A stretch of 64,000 nucleotides of DNA from Chitinophaga niabensis (GTDB lineage Bacteria > Bacteroidota > Bacteroidia > Chitinophagales > Chitinophagaceae), in NCBI RefSeq assembly GCF_900129465.1, contig NZ_FSRA01000001.1, positions 2,482,482 through 2,546,481 on the forward strand, given 5' to 3'. Of the stretch, positions 52,818-62,306 are shown in pieces; within the stretch, counting starts at the first letter, position 1; each line of letters starts with the position of its first letter. The notes under the pieces were generated by a model, which was not told the origin of the DNA, searched no databases, and worked only from the letters and a program-made list of their open reading frames with translations. Both the position numbers and the translations under genes were made by a program.

Positions 52818-53453
52818 TCAGTGCCTGCTTAAAAGCAATGCCATCAGCAGCAGATCAGGATGCCTGATCACATATTGCATAATAGATTGGGTAGCATACC
52901 GGATGTATTTTTTAACCGTTTCCCGGGAGAGGTCCATTTCCTGCGCAATTTCCTGGTACTTTTTGCCTTGTTTGCGGCTCAGGAGCCATACTTTTTGCTG
53001 CTGGGCAGGTAATTGCGCAATCGCTTCCTCTACAATGCCCAGGCTGGCCTCGATATCCTGCGGCTCCAATTCCGGGTACCGGGTCTGCTCCCACTCATCC
53101 TGGTGTTTTCTTTCCCTGGCTATCTTTTTCAGGGCGTTCAATGCATGATTACGGGCAATAACAAAAAGGTAGGTACGGAAATTACGGATGCCTGATAAGG
53201 TTTCACGGGCCATCCAGATCTGGAGGAAGATATCCTGCACTACTTCTTCTGCCAGTTCCTTTGATTTAGTAAGTTGCCAGATGTAAGTATGAAGGTGATC
53301 TGCATATTGATGGAACAGCGCACGGAAAGCACTTTCACTGCCCTGTGATACTTCCTGTAAGAGTGGTTCACTGATATCTACAACCTTATTACGCAATGTT
53401 AGCTCTTTGTTGGCGGTTGTAAACATATCAAAAAAAGCGGGTGCGTGTAACAT
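52818..53453 (-). CDS. ECF sigma factor, Bacteroidota SusC-linked group
   Basis: 211 residues. Region 2 (about 45-110: FRALFHQYADHLHTYIWQLT, EEVVQDIFLQIWMARETL) and region 4 (about 145-195: LPAQQQKVWLLSRKQGKKYQ, EIAQEMDLSRETVKKYI) are complete. An alternative start is Met10 (53426). First gene of the sigma-FecR-SusC-SusD cascade; signal from the outer-membrane SusC through FecR would release it. Confidence 0.95.
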   Translation of the reverse strand: MLHAPAFFDMFTTANKELTLRNKVVDISEPLLQEVSQGSESAFRALFHQYADHLHTYIWQLTKSKELAEEVVQDIFLQIWMARETLSGIRNFRTYLFVIARNHALNALKKIARERKHQDEWEQTRYPELEPQDIEASLGIVEEAIAQLPAQQQKVWLLSRKQGKKYQEIAQEMDLSRETVKKYIRYATQSIMQYVIRHPDLLLMALLLSRH

Positions 53454-53490
53454 AGGGCTTTAAAAATATTTCAGCTATCTTGTTAATACT

Positions 53491-53793
53491 ATGATCTACA
53501 TTACACAACTCATTTATGTAAAACCCGGCCAGGAAGCCATTTTTGATGAATTTGAAAACGTGGCCATTCCTATCGTGGCCAGGTACAATGGCCGCATGCT
53601 CTTCCGGATCCGCCCAACGCAGGAGAACCACATCATGCAACCGGTTGAAGCTCCTTATGAAATACACCTGGCAGCCTTTAACAGCGAAGCTGATTTTGAA
53701 GCCTTCAAGGCAGACAAAGAACGCACAAAGTTCCTGCACCTGAAAGATGCCTCCATTGAGAAGATGTTGTTGATAAAAGGAACTGCGTTGTAA
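53491..53793 (+). CDS. DUF1330-domain small protein
   Basis: 100 residues with the dimeric alpha-beta-barrel (ferredoxin-like) pattern: MIYITQLIYVKPGQEAIFDE, then IVARYNGRMLFRIRPT and FNSEADFEAFKADKERTKFL. Matches the DUF1330/ABM-like family. Divergent from the ECF sigma gene, 37 bases between starts. Function unknown. Confidence 0.82.
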   Translation: MIYITQLIYVKPGQEAIFDEFENVAIPIVARYNGRMLFRIRPTQENHIMQPVEAPYEIHLAAFNSEADFEAFKADKERTKFLHLKDASIEKMLLIKGTAL

Positions 53794-53812
53794 CACCTGA
53801 TGCTGATCGGAA

Positions 53813-53860
53813 ATGTTTTGTTTAAACATATAGACATTTATCGAAAAAGCAATAGTTTTG
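53813..53860 (+). promoter_or_regulatory. Inverted repeat and -7 box before the GntR gene
   Basis: ATGTTT-N5-AAACAT (53813-53829), containing the palindrome TGTTTAAACA, lies 36 bases upstream of the GntR ATG. A -7 box TAGTTTTG (53853-53860) ends 4 bases before the ATG, suggesting a leaderless transcript. Spacing to an upstream TTTG is not consensus. Confidence 0.5.
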
Positions 53861-53864
53861 CGAC

Positions 53865-54593
53865 ATGAAACTGAAGATCAATCACAATAGCCATACCCCT
53901 TTACATATCCAGGCAGAAGAGCTGTTACGCAAGCTGATAGCGGAAGAAGAATACCAGAACGGGAAAATGCTGCCGAATGAAGTAGATCTCTCCAAACAAC
54001 TGGCTATTTCAAGGTCCACCCTTCGGATGGCACTCAATAAACTGGTGTATGAAGGGCTGCTGATCAGGAAAAAAGGGGTGGGCACCAAAGTGGCTGAAAT
54101 GGCGGTAAGTTCCAAGTCTATGAACTGGCTGAGCTTTTCGCAGGAAATGGCAGCACGTGGTATTGTGATCAAAGATTATGAAATGCATCTTACCTGGGTA
54201 TTCCCGGATGAAAAGATTGCCAACTTCTTTGAAATAGGAACGGATAAAAAAATACTGAAACTGGAGCGGCTCAGGGGTAAGCCGGAATGGCCTTTCGTGT
54301 ACTTCATCTCCTACTTTCATCCCCGCGTTGGATTAACCGGCGAAGAAGATTTCAGACGCCCCCTGTATGAGATCTTTGAAAAAGATCATTCCGTGATCGC
54401 CACTTTATCCAAAGAAGAGATCAGCGCAACAGCTGCTGATACTTTTATTGCATCCAAACTCGGCGTTGATAACGGCAGCCCCATCCTGTTCCGCAAACGT
54501 TATGTATTTGACCAGGGAGAACGCCCTATTGAATATAATCTTGGCTATTACCGGGCGGACAGTTTTGTGTATGCTGTAGAAAGCAGGCGTTAG
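53865..54593 (+). CDS. GntR/HutC-family regulator with UTRA domain
   Basis: 242 residues. GntR winged helix (1-75: PLHIQAEELLRKLIAEEEYQ, QLAISRSTLRMALNKLVYEG) and a UTRA ligand-binding domain (about 85-240: LKLERLRGKPEWPFVYFISY, NGSPILFRKRYVFDQGERPI). Family members bind sugars or sugar phosphates, usually as repressors. It converges on the ROK kinase gene with a 4-base overlap of stops and most likely regulates the mannoside locus. Confidence 0.93.
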   Translation: MKLKINHNSHTPLHIQAEELLRKLIAEEEYQNGKMLPNEVDLSKQLAISRSTLRMALNKLVYEGLLIRKKGVGTKVAEMAVSSKSMNWLSFSQEMAARGIVIKDYEMHLTWVFPDEKIANFFEIGTDKKILKLERLRGKPEWPFVYFISYFHPRVGLTGEEDFRRPLYEIFEKDHSVIATLSKEEISATAADTFIASKLGVDNGSPILFRKRYVFDQGERPIEYNLGYYRADSFVYAVESRR

Positions 54594-55414
54594 CTCCAAT
54601 AACTGGCAGCGCCCAGCAGCGCAGCCTTTTCCCCAAGTTCAGACAATACGATCTGTACATCTCCCATCTGCTGCCGCAGGTTGTGCAGAAAATGCTCATG
54701 TGCATGGGAGATATTTCCACCCAATACGATCATAGCCGGCCGGGGTGTTACCTGTTGCAGGAACAATACCAGGTTGTTGCTGAATTCGCGGAACACCGTG
54801 GCGGCTGCAGTTGAGGTAGCAGCCAATGCAGCAATGTTCTTTACATTCTCTTCTTTTATTCCACTCAATGCTTCGTAGCGGGCAACGAACCACCTGGTGC
54901 TGAAATGCTCTTCTGCTCTTGATCCCAGGAAAGGTTTATTCCAGAAACCAGCATCTGCTGCGTGACCATTAGTGGCAATGGCGGAGCCAAAGCCGGTACC
55001 CAATGTAAGTCCTATCACCGGGCGCTGTTCTTTTACAGCACCATTAAAAAGCTCTCCCTGTAAAAAACAGGCCGCATCGTTATGCATAACAATATCTTCC
55101 TTTTTCATGCCTAAAGCTTCCGCTAACATAGCTTTCACCGGTAAGCCGTACAGGGCCTCGTATTTATGCAATCCCCGGATCCGGGAAATACCTTGCTCAT
55201 AATCAAATGGCCCCGGCATGGCAATCCCTATCTTATGTTTGCCACGCATACTTTGTTTCATCACTTCACACCAGCTGTGTATGATCTCTTCAGCACTGCC
55301 ATTTGAATTCACTCTTTCCCGGTGATAAGAACCGGGTAATAAGTTCCTGCTTTCCAGGTCTATCAGAGCCGTGGTAATATGTGAACCACCTATATCTACA
55401 CCCAATACGCTCAT
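54590..55414 (-). CDS. ROK-family sugar kinase, zinc motif missing
   Basis: 274 residues. ATP-binding VLGVDIGGSHITTALIDLES, catalytic Asp in MHNDAACFLQGE and GLTLGTGFGSAIATNG are typical ROK. The usual C-x-C-G-x-x-G-C-x-E zinc motif is absent; the corresponding region reads FWNKPFLGSRAEEHF. Short length fits polyphosphate- or hexose-kinase-like ROK proteins without zinc. Its ATG overlaps the MFS transporter stop by 4 bases. Likely phosphorylates mannose or a related hexose released in the locus. Confidence 0.88.
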   Translation of the reverse strand: MSVLGVDIGGSHITTALIDLESRNLLPGSYHRERVNSNGSAEEIIHSWCEVMKQSMRGKHKIGIAMPGPFDYEQGISRIRGLHKYEALYGLPVKAMLAEALGMKKEDIVMHNDAACFLQGELFNGAVKEQRPVIGLTLGTGFGSAIATNGHAADAGFWNKPFLGSRAEEHFSTRWFVARYEALSGIKEENVKNIAALAATSTAAATVFREFSNNLVLFLQQVTPRPAMIVLGGNISHAHEHFLHNLRQQMGDVQIVLSELGEKAALLGAASYWS

Positions 55415-56682
55415 ATATGCCTCATTGTTCTTTGTATCTCTTCGAAAGATTGTCCTTTTGTTTCGGGTAATAATTTATACACGGTAATGAATGCCAGCAC
55501 GCAGAAGGCTGCAAAGAACCAGAAGGTTTGCGCTGTACCGAGCTCATGCAGCAGGATAGGCGTGATCTGCCCTACCAGCGTATCTGCCAGCCACATCACC
55601 ATAATACTTACAGATAATGCCCTTGCCCTGATATGGTCCGGGAAGATCTCTGCTGCGATCACAAATTTCAGGGGGCCTATGGAGAATGCAAAAAAAGCCA
55701 GGAACAACATCACGCAAAGCAGCAAAGGCAATCCCGTAGCACCGGTAAAAAAACAGATGCCGGTTAAAGCAAGGCTCACAGCAGCACCGGCTGTACCCCA
55801 AAGATAGAGCGGCCGCCTGCCCAGGCTATCCACTTTCCATATTGCAAAGATGGTAAAGAACACATTAGCTGCGCCGAAGATGATCTGGCTGATAAAAGAA
55901 TTGCTCAATGTGATACCTGCATCATGCAAAATGCTGGGGCCATAATAAATGATGGCATTGATACCGCTGAACTGCGAGAAGAGCGGCAGCAGTATACCTA
56001 TCAGCATGGCTCTCTTTATTTCCGGGGCAAACAGTTCTTTATAACTGCCTGTTGTTTGTTTTTCCCTCATTAACCAGCGCGGGCTTTCCGGCACCTGTGT
56101 TAAACCTGCCAGGAATAATACCGCAGGGATAACGCCAACGCCGAACATGCCGCGCCATACTTCTTTTACAAATAACCAGTTAGTGCTCTTCCCTGCATTG
56201 GCCAGTGCATAATTAAGCAGCATGGCATTACTCAGGTAAGCTACAAGGATGCCAATAGTTACAGCCAGCTGGTAATACGTAACAAGTCTTCCTCTTTTAT
56301 CATCGGGTGCTATTTCAGAGAGGTATAAGGGCACTACTGTAGAAGCAATCCCCACGGCTACACCACCCAGTATACGGGCTGTGATCAGCCAGGCCAGGTC
56401 TGCAAACAATGCGCAACCAATGGCAGCCAGCAGGAATAGAAATGCGGCGATGAACAATAATTTCTTCCTGCCCAGCCTGTCGCTCAGATCGCTGGAAATG
56501 ATCACGCCCAGGATACAGCCTGCCAGTGCGGAAGACACAAACCATCCTTCCTGCAGGGCATTCAGTCCGAACTGCTCCCGTACGAAAGGTAAAATGCCGG
56601 ACACCACGGCCATATCGAACCCAAACAGGAAACCTCCCAGGGAGGCCACTATTGTGGTCATAACGAGGAATGATCTATTCAT
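55411..56682 (-). CDS. MFS sugar-porter-family transporter
   Basis: 423 residues with 12 membrane segments. Sugar-porter motifs: SDRLGRKKLLFIAAF (loop 2-3), IASTVVPLYLSEIAPDDKRG (after helix 4), VPESPRWLMREK (central loop) and LPETKGQSFEEIQ at the C-terminus. A proton-sugar symporter of the inner membrane. Overlaps by 8 bases the isomerase-like gene and by 4 bases the ROK kinase, so tightly coupled; probably imports mannose. Confidence 0.93.
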   Translation of the reverse strand: MNRSFLVMTTIVASLGGFLFGFDMAVVSGILPFVREQFGLNALQEGWFVSSALAGCILGVIISSDLSDRLGRKKLLFIAAFLFLLAAIGCALFADLAWLITARILGGVAVGIASTVVPLYLSEIAPDDKRGRLVTYYQLAVTIGILVAYLSNAMLLNYALANAGKSTNWLFVKEVWRGMFGVGVIPAVLFLAGLTQVPESPRWLMREKQTTGSYKELFAPEIKRAMLIGILLPLFSQFSGINAIIYYGPSILHDAGITLSNSFISQIIFGAANVFFTIFAIWKVDSLGRRPLYLWGTAGAAVSLALTGICFFTGATGLPLLLCVMLFLAFFAFSIGPLKFVIAAEIFPDHIRARALSVSIMVMWLADTLVGQITPILLHELGTAQTFWFFAAFCVLAFITVYKLLPETKGQSFEEIQRTMRHI

Positions 56683-58477
56683 ACACGATATTAAAAACAG
56701 GATGTTCTTCTTTCAGAAATGCTTTGATCACTTTAGCACGGCCCCTGCCCAGGTTAGTGATGGTATAAACATCTGCATCTGCCGGTATCACAAATGTTTC
56801 TGCATAATGATACACTGTTTCTGTGCCTGCTGCTGTTTTGATGGAGATGGAAGTTCCTTCTACCAGCATCATCACTAAACAGATCCCTTCCGTTTTAAAA
56901 CTAACAGTAGTATCCAGCTCAATACGGTGCACATCATAAAAATGTTCCCGGTGTGTGGGCAGATGGATTAGTTGCCAGTTCTCTCCTTCTTCCAGTAACG
57001 CCGGCACAGCGATCAGTTCTTTTTCTACTGCTGCACCCTGCCTGCTGAACTGCAGGTTATGGAATGCATGTTCAATATTGATGGCCCTTGGTTCTCCATC
57101 CAGCCCGAGCCGCAGCCAGTCATACATCTTAAACGTAAAGATGTAGGGCGTTGCGCTGATCTCCAATACCAGGTTATCTGCGCCTGCGCTGTGCACCGTA
57201 CCGTTAGGGATCAGGAACAAGGCATGTTTGCTGGCTGAAAAGGCCTGTACATATTGCAGGATGTTCACCGGCTGGTTGAACAACACACTGTTATCCAGGT
57301 CTGCCCGGAAGGCAGCAGGATCAATATTTTCATGGAACCCGAGGTAAACTTTTGCATCCTCCTTACAATCCAGGATGTAATACGTTTCATCCTGCGTAAT
57401 GGTTTCGCCAAAGTGTTCCCGGATGTAAGATAAGGAAGGATGGCATTGAATGGAAAGATTTCCACCATCAAAAGTATCCAGGAAGTCGAAACGGATGGGG
57501 AACCCGTAGCGGAAAATGGCTGCGTGTTTTCCAAGGATAGCTGTATACTGCCGGTACATCAGCCATTCAAAAGGTATTTCCAGCAGGTATCCATCGCTTT
57601 CAAATACAACACCGTTTTCCGGTACGATCATTTCAAAAGACCAGGCATAATTCACTGCCTCCCGCGAAAGGCCGGGTATCCTTTCTTTCATCCACTGCCC
57701 TCCCCATGCACCGGGCTCAAACCATGGGCGCACCCGGAAGGTATCTCTGCAGATCCTGTCTATCCCTGCCAGCAGGTCCTGCTTGTGTACCCAGGTAATA
57801 GCTTCTCCCCGCTGCGTATCTACAAATATTTCTATCCGTGGTAACAGGGTCTGTTTATGTTCATTCAGGATCACCCAATCCACAAAGTAAGCCTGCTTGT
57901 ACATTTCTGCAAAAGCATTGCTGCCATTACTGCCCAGGTTGGCAGCAGCGCCTGCACGCATGCGGTATTGCAATTCATTCTTTGGCAGGTCCAGGTAGAT
58001 CACCGGTGCATTTTCATTTGCCAGTGCGGCACCGGTGCCCATGATAATATGCAGACCTTTGTGCAATGGCTGCATGGCCGCCAGTTTATCTGCATCGAAA
58101 AGATCGCGGATACGCAGGCTGGTACGTGTTCCCCAAACGGTACCCTCCTCTCCGGTAAAGGGCGCTATCATCGCATTGATATCTTCCTTTAAAGCATCCT
58201 TCGCGAAATGCCATTGTACGGTTATGCCCCTGTGGTTAAATTCCTCCTGTAAAGTATGATACAATTCATCCCACCATATACCGGTATAACCATCTATACA
58301 TACCTGCTGATGCAGGAGCATCCATTCCACCAATCCTTCGTAATCCGCATGGATACGTCCCCTCCCCAGGGTGTGGGTGGGATGGATATCATATGCTCCT
58401 GCAGTATGTTTACTCAATTGCACCGGTAAAAGCGGTTGTACTGCTACCCGCCTGTTTTCCTCCTTAATGTTCCCCAT
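56675..58477 (-). CDS. Class-I mannose-6-phosphate-isomerase-like protein with N-terminal extension
   Basis: 600 residues, far longer than a stand-alone type-I isomerase. The C-terminal part (about 260-600) has the cupin pair, with IQCHPSLSYIREHFGE (metal-site Gln-x-His) and FLIPNGTVHSAGADNL (second His and Glu later in LVLEIS). The first 230 residues (VCIDGYTGIWWDELYHTLQE, VIYLDLPKNELQYRMRAGAA) resemble a nucleotide-kinase-like fold, with no Walker A GxxxxGK(S/T) visible. Probably converts mannose 6-phosphate to fructose 6-phosphate in this locus. Confidence 0.82.
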   Translation of the reverse strand: MGNIKEENRRVAVQPLLPVQLSKHTAGAYDIHPTHTLGRGRIHADYEGLVEWMLLHQQVCIDGYTGIWWDELYHTLQEEFNHRGITVQWHFAKDALKEDINAMIAPFTGEEGTVWGTRTSLRIRDLFDADKLAAMQPLHKGLHIIMGTGAALANENAPVIYLDLPKNELQYRMRAGAAANLGSNGSNAFAEMYKQAYFVDWVILNEHKQTLLPRIEIFVDTQRGEAITWVHKQDLLAGIDRICRDTFRVRPWFEPGAWGGQWMKERIPGLSREAVNYAWSFEMIVPENGVVFESDGYLLEIPFEWLMYRQYTAILGKHAAIFRYGFPIRFDFLDTFDGGNLSIQCHPSLSYIREHFGETITQDETYYILDCKEDAKVYLGFHENIDPAAFRADLDNSVLFNQPVNILQYVQAFSASKHALFLIPNGTVHSAGADNLVLEISATPYIFTFKMYDWLRLGLDGEPRAINIEHAFHNLQFSRQGAAVEKELIAVPALLEEGENWQLIHLPTHREHFYDVHRIELDTTVSFKTEGICLVMMLVEGTSISIKTAAGTETVYHYAETFVIPADADVYTITNLGRGRAKVIKAFLKEEHPVFNIVYE

Positions 58478-58482
58478 TTTTC

Positions 58483-61329
58483 TTATTTAGTTTCTACACG
58501 TACCATGATGACGCCCTTGCCCGGCAGTTCAACACGATCTTCCAGTTTATTTTTATATTCTTCCAGCATATTGCTTTGCCATACGTTGACCTTGCCTTTA
58601 AAGGTAACCACAGCAGGCTGTTCCTGTGTATTGACCAGTTGTACCACCACACCTTTTCCATCTGCCGCAGGTTTAATGCTCTCTACGTACACTGCTTTAT
58701 TGTCAATAGAAAAGAAAAGTGATTCGGTGGCAGGCCCTGCAGCAGGTGTTGCCACTAAAGAACGGTGATTACTGAAGCCCCGCTGATTGGCTGCAACTAC
58801 GTCATACGCATCATGCACCTGCAGCGCATAACGGAACACCGTTACGCCTTCCTGGTCCCTCCGGAAATTGGTATGCCAGAGGTTGTTCATTACCCAGGAA
58901 TAAATGGCCGGGCTTTGCTCCATGTAACTGATCCACTTCGGTGAACGTGTGAGGCCACCCAACAATCCGGCACTGGTTTGCGTGCCTATCTCAAACAAAG
59001 GCGCATCCAGGCTGGACCAGGTAACGCCAAAGTCTTTGTTGGACACATCTACCCAGCGTTGTACGGAATACCAGTTCCTGTTAGCATGTTGTAACTGATC
59101 TTCCTCTGCTGCCACACTACCCCAGGGAATACTGTAGCGCACCTGTGCACCAGGTACCTTAAAAGGAAATGCAAAGTGTACACCTTCTTTTTCAGGCACT
59201 GCTTTTTTATCCAGGGTATTGATGATCTCTACACGGTCTACTCCTGCCGTTAATCTTACTTCTCTCTTCAGCGAATTAGCGCCGGGTGCGTCAGACACTA
59301 CTTCAAGACTTACCACTAAAGGTCCTTTCTCTTTAATAGTGACCTTTGCCGGCCCTGCGAACCGGACCTTCTCTTTCGCCGCGTCAGGCAGGTAAGTGTA
59401 TTGGTTCAGGCCGCCGGAGTCTGCGAGGTTACGCCCTGCTTTCTCTAGGCTGATAATGTGGCCGGTTTTTTCGTCCAGTTTTATTGTATAGAATTTATTC
59501 TGCAAAGTTGTGGTGGTTACAGTAGCCCGTTCTCCTGCATATGCCTTACCATTATGAATGGTAAAACGTTGTTTTGAAAAAGCGGGGATCTGTTTCACGA
59601 GTACCGCCAGTTCTCCTGTACTTAAACGTTGTGAAGGAACTGACCTGCCACTCGCATCTTTCACCAGATCTCCGGCAATGCTTTGTTCTGCGGGGATCAG
59701 TACCACATCTGTACGTTGCTGCCCTAATGTATTGTATACATCTACTCCACTGGCAGCAGTTACATCTGCCGCAGCTTTTGCCAGCAGGTCTTTTGACTGT
59801 GCCAGGCCTGTTAACGCAAAAGCCTGCTTGTAGCTCCATTGTGCAATGGCTTTGGGATCTGCAGGATTGGATACGCTGTTATGTGCCCCCCAGGTATGTT
59901 CGTTGAACATCAGCACATTATTCCAGGCAGTATCAAAATCACGTGCGGGAAATGCTTTCTTATTACGTAATGCCCAGATAGCTTCTGCCTGTAACAACCT
60001 GTCTGAGTTATTACGGTTAATACCTGTTTCCCTTGCCGCAGAAGCAATACCATCCGTCCAGTACTCCGTATAATCTCCTGATACTACAGGTACTTTGGCT
60101 CCATATGCTGCTTCAAAGTCATGAAAGAAATCTTTCACGGAAGTGATCACCAGTTGTGGGGAAGCATATCTTTCATTCCATTCTTTCACCGCATCCGGTA
60201 GTTCCGGATCAATGGGTGCATTATCACTCATGGCCCAGGTGAGGATGGTCATGTTATAAGGGAATAACTTCTGGTCCAGTTCGCCTAAATAATTAAAGAG
60301 GAAAGGGTTGAGGAAGTTCTCAGAAGGTTTGCCGGTATAAAAAGGCAAGGGATCTTCTACCGTAAAGAAGTTAGGGATCTTGTTGCCCTTCAGGGAATAA
60401 CCGATAGAGTAAGGAGAGCTTTGCCAGTAAAGGAGTTTCTGCCCGCCGGGAGATTGCCAGTAGAAAGGCCTGTCCCGCCACTTGTAGGAATTACCAATGC
60501 GGTCTCCGGCATTGGGTGCGCCCCAGAAATACTTTATGCCTGTGATATCTGCCTGGCTGGACAAGCCCCATGAAGCACCGGGTACATCTCCCTGGAACAT
60601 GGTATGGATCTCTACGCCATGCTCCTTGGCAGTTTTCACCGCGGTATGGAACATCTGCATCAGCTGGCGGGAATCTGTGATACTGGTATTGATGTTGGCA
60701 TATGCCCCATCAATATTGATCCATCCTTTCTTCACCGCTTCCCAGAAAGCTTTCTTCTTTGCTTCATCTGCGCCGGCCAGGTAATGATCTACTACCCAGA
60801 AAGCTTCTGTATTCCATTTAAAACGCGCGCCCTCAGGATACTGTTCTGTTTTCTTTGCAATCTTGATGGCTTCATCAATGTTATCCAGGTGGATCTTCAT
60901 CACCTTTGCCTGCACATTGGTATAACCAATGTCCACATGCGAATGCGGCAGGAGGTATACTTTCCATTTCTGTGTGGGTGCTACCATGCAGCGGCTGTTG
61001 TATACCCTGCCGCCGGATGTTAGCTGTACACTCAGTTGTGTTTCCCTGCCCACCGCGTCTCCCGGCAAGGGCAGTTCATATAAGCTTATGCCCTTTTCAC
61101 TGGCGGGTACCAGCACACTATCCAACCTGCCGTTAAATTCCATACGTACCGTTGCTTTTGCGTAGCTGTTACCGCCATGAAAAAGCAGGCGTACCATCCT
61201 GGCTTCCTTTCCGTCTTTCTTCAGGTAAGCTACCGTAGGTTGCAGCTCAATGCCGGTGAATGTGTCCTGCGCAGTTACGGCGGTAAAGCAACTGATCCCT
61301 GCCAGCAACAACAAACTTTTCTTACTCAT
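58483..61329 (-). CDS. GH38 alpha-mannosidase, exported
   Basis: 948 residues. Signal peptide (about 1-20, ends VTAQ), a 100-residue N-terminal beta domain, then the GH38 catalytic domain (about 123-480): LPHSHVDIGYTN gives zinc ligands His131 and Asp133, and MFQGDVPGASWGL contains the candidate nucleophile Asp248. The beta-rich C-terminal part (about 560-948) is the family's glycosyl-hydrolase 38C region. Acts in periplasm on alpha-mannosides such as N-glycan-derived oligosaccharides. Five bases upstream of the isomerase-like gene. Confidence 0.93.
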   Translation of the reverse strand: MSKKSLLLLAGISCFTAVTAQDTFTGIELQPTVAYLKKDGKEARMVRLLFHGGNSYAKATVRMEFNGRLDSVLVPASEKGISLYELPLPGDAVGRETQLSVQLTSGGRVYNSRCMVAPTQKWKVYLLPHSHVDIGYTNVQAKVMKIHLDNIDEAIKIAKKTEQYPEGARFKWNTEAFWVVDHYLAGADEAKKKAFWEAVKKGWINIDGAYANINTSITDSRQLMQMFHTAVKTAKEHGVEIHTMFQGDVPGASWGLSSQADITGIKYFWGAPNAGDRIGNSYKWRDRPFYWQSPGGQKLLYWQSSPYSIGYSLKGNKIPNFFTVEDPLPFYTGKPSENFLNPFLFNYLGELDQKLFPYNMTILTWAMSDNAPIDPELPDAVKEWNERYASPQLVITSVKDFFHDFEAAYGAKVPVVSGDYTEYWTDGIASAARETGINRNNSDRLLQAEAIWALRNKKAFPARDFDTAWNNVLMFNEHTWGAHNSVSNPADPKAIAQWSYKQAFALTGLAQSKDLLAKAAADVTAASGVDVYNTLGQQRTDVVLIPAEQSIAGDLVKDASGRSVPSQRLSTGELAVLVKQIPAFSKQRFTIHNGKAYAGERATVTTTTLQNKFYTIKLDEKTGHIISLEKAGRNLADSGGLNQYTYLPDAAKEKVRFAGPAKVTIKEKGPLVVSLEVVSDAPGANSLKREVRLTAGVDRVEIINTLDKKAVPEKEGVHFAFPFKVPGAQVRYSIPWGSVAAEEDQLQHANRNWYSVQRWVDVSNKDFGVTWSSLDAPLFEIGTQTSAGLLGGLTRSPKWISYMEQSPAIYSWVMNNLWHTNFRRDQEGVTVFRYALQVHDAYDVVAANQRGFSNHRSLVATPAAGPATESLFFSIDNKAVYVESIKPAADGKGVVVQLVNTQEQPAVVTFKGKVNVWQSNMLEEYKNKLEDRVELPGKGVIMVRVETK

Positions 61330-61340
61330 AATGTTCTCTT

Positions 61341-62288
61341 TTATTCCCAGGTAACGTTCTTACCTGCTGCTGAAAAATTGCCTGTTTTATCTTTCACGGT
61401 TAATCCAAGGTTCAGATCAAATGGCCACAGTGCCACAATGTTTGCCTCTGTTCCTGTCAATGCCTTATCCTTATTATCCATTATTTCTGCGGCAGTTAAA
61501 GGTACTTTCCAGAAGCGTACATCTTTGATATTTCCGTGCATGGCCCGCTGGTCTGCTGAATTGAACTGGAAGTTGCGGGACATGCCCATAAAGAAAGGCG
61601 AGGCTTCCGCCGTTTTAGGCGTGATCTCTGTTGCGGATGTAGCGGTGGCAGCTTCCACCCCGTCTATATACACCTTAATCGTAGTGCCGTTAAAAGTAAA
61701 CGAAATATGGTGCCATGTGTTCACTTGTACCGCGTTATTACCTGTACCCGCACCAAACCAGGAACCACCATTCACATAAGCTTCCACTTTCCCTGCTTTG
61801 GTATAGCGTAGCAGAATACCCGTGGTGCCATCGTCTGCCGTGATAAAACTGCCGAGGCTGGCCGTACCATCTGTGTTGAGGTCCGCCAGTTTTACCTTAC
61901 ATTCAATGGTGAAGGACTTCACATTCGGTACCAGGTTCTTCAGCTGGCCCAGGTCAAAGTAAGCGCCGTTCACAAATTTAGGCACCCCGGCCTTTACTTT
62001 GTTGTTATTAAAGATCTCGATCGCCAGTAATAGCTTCTTTTTGGCATTGGCGTAAGCAGTATCCGTACCGGAATTCTGGAGGATGAATGTGGCCCAGTCC
62101 ACCTGCGTTTGCAGGGTAACTTTGGAACCGGGGGCCGTCATGCCCAGTTCCGTTCCTTCAGTCGTTTTGGAGATCAGTTCTTTTGTAGATGCTATGATAT
62201 TCACCAGTTCGTTCTTAAAGGCGGAAGGAGCATCGTCCTTTTTACAGGCGGTGAACAGTACAAGCAGTATAAATAATATCTTTTTCAT
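61341..62288 (-). CDS. LamG/concanavalin-like lipoprotein
   Basis: 315 residues. Lipoprotein signal (MKKILFILLVLFTAC), a helical spacer (about 25-100) and a LamG/concanavalin-A-like jelly roll (about 105-315) with SFTIECKVKLADL, VQVNTWHHISFTFNGTTIKV and GNIKDVRFWKVPLTAAEI as hallmark strands. In SusCD loci such lipoproteins are accessory surface glycan-binding proteins. It lies 18 bases after susD and 11 bases before the GH38 gene. Confidence 0.88.
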   Translation of the reverse strand: MKKILFILLVLFTACKKDDAPSAFKNELVNIIASTKELISKTTEGTELGMTAPGSKVTLQTQVDWATFILQNSGTDTAYANAKKKLLLAIEIFNNNKVKAGVPKFVNGAYFDLGQLKNLVPNVKSFTIECKVKLADLNTDGTASLGSFITADDGTTGILLRYTKAGKVEAYVNGGSWFGAGTGNNAVQVNTWHHISFTFNGTTIKVYIDGVEAATATSATEITPKTAEASPFFMGMSRNFQFNSADQRAMHGNIKDVRFWKVPLTAAEIMDNKDKALTGTEANIVALWPFDLNLGLTVKDKTGNFSAAGKNVTWE

Positions 62289-62306
62289 GTTGGAAAGTTT
62301 TGGATG

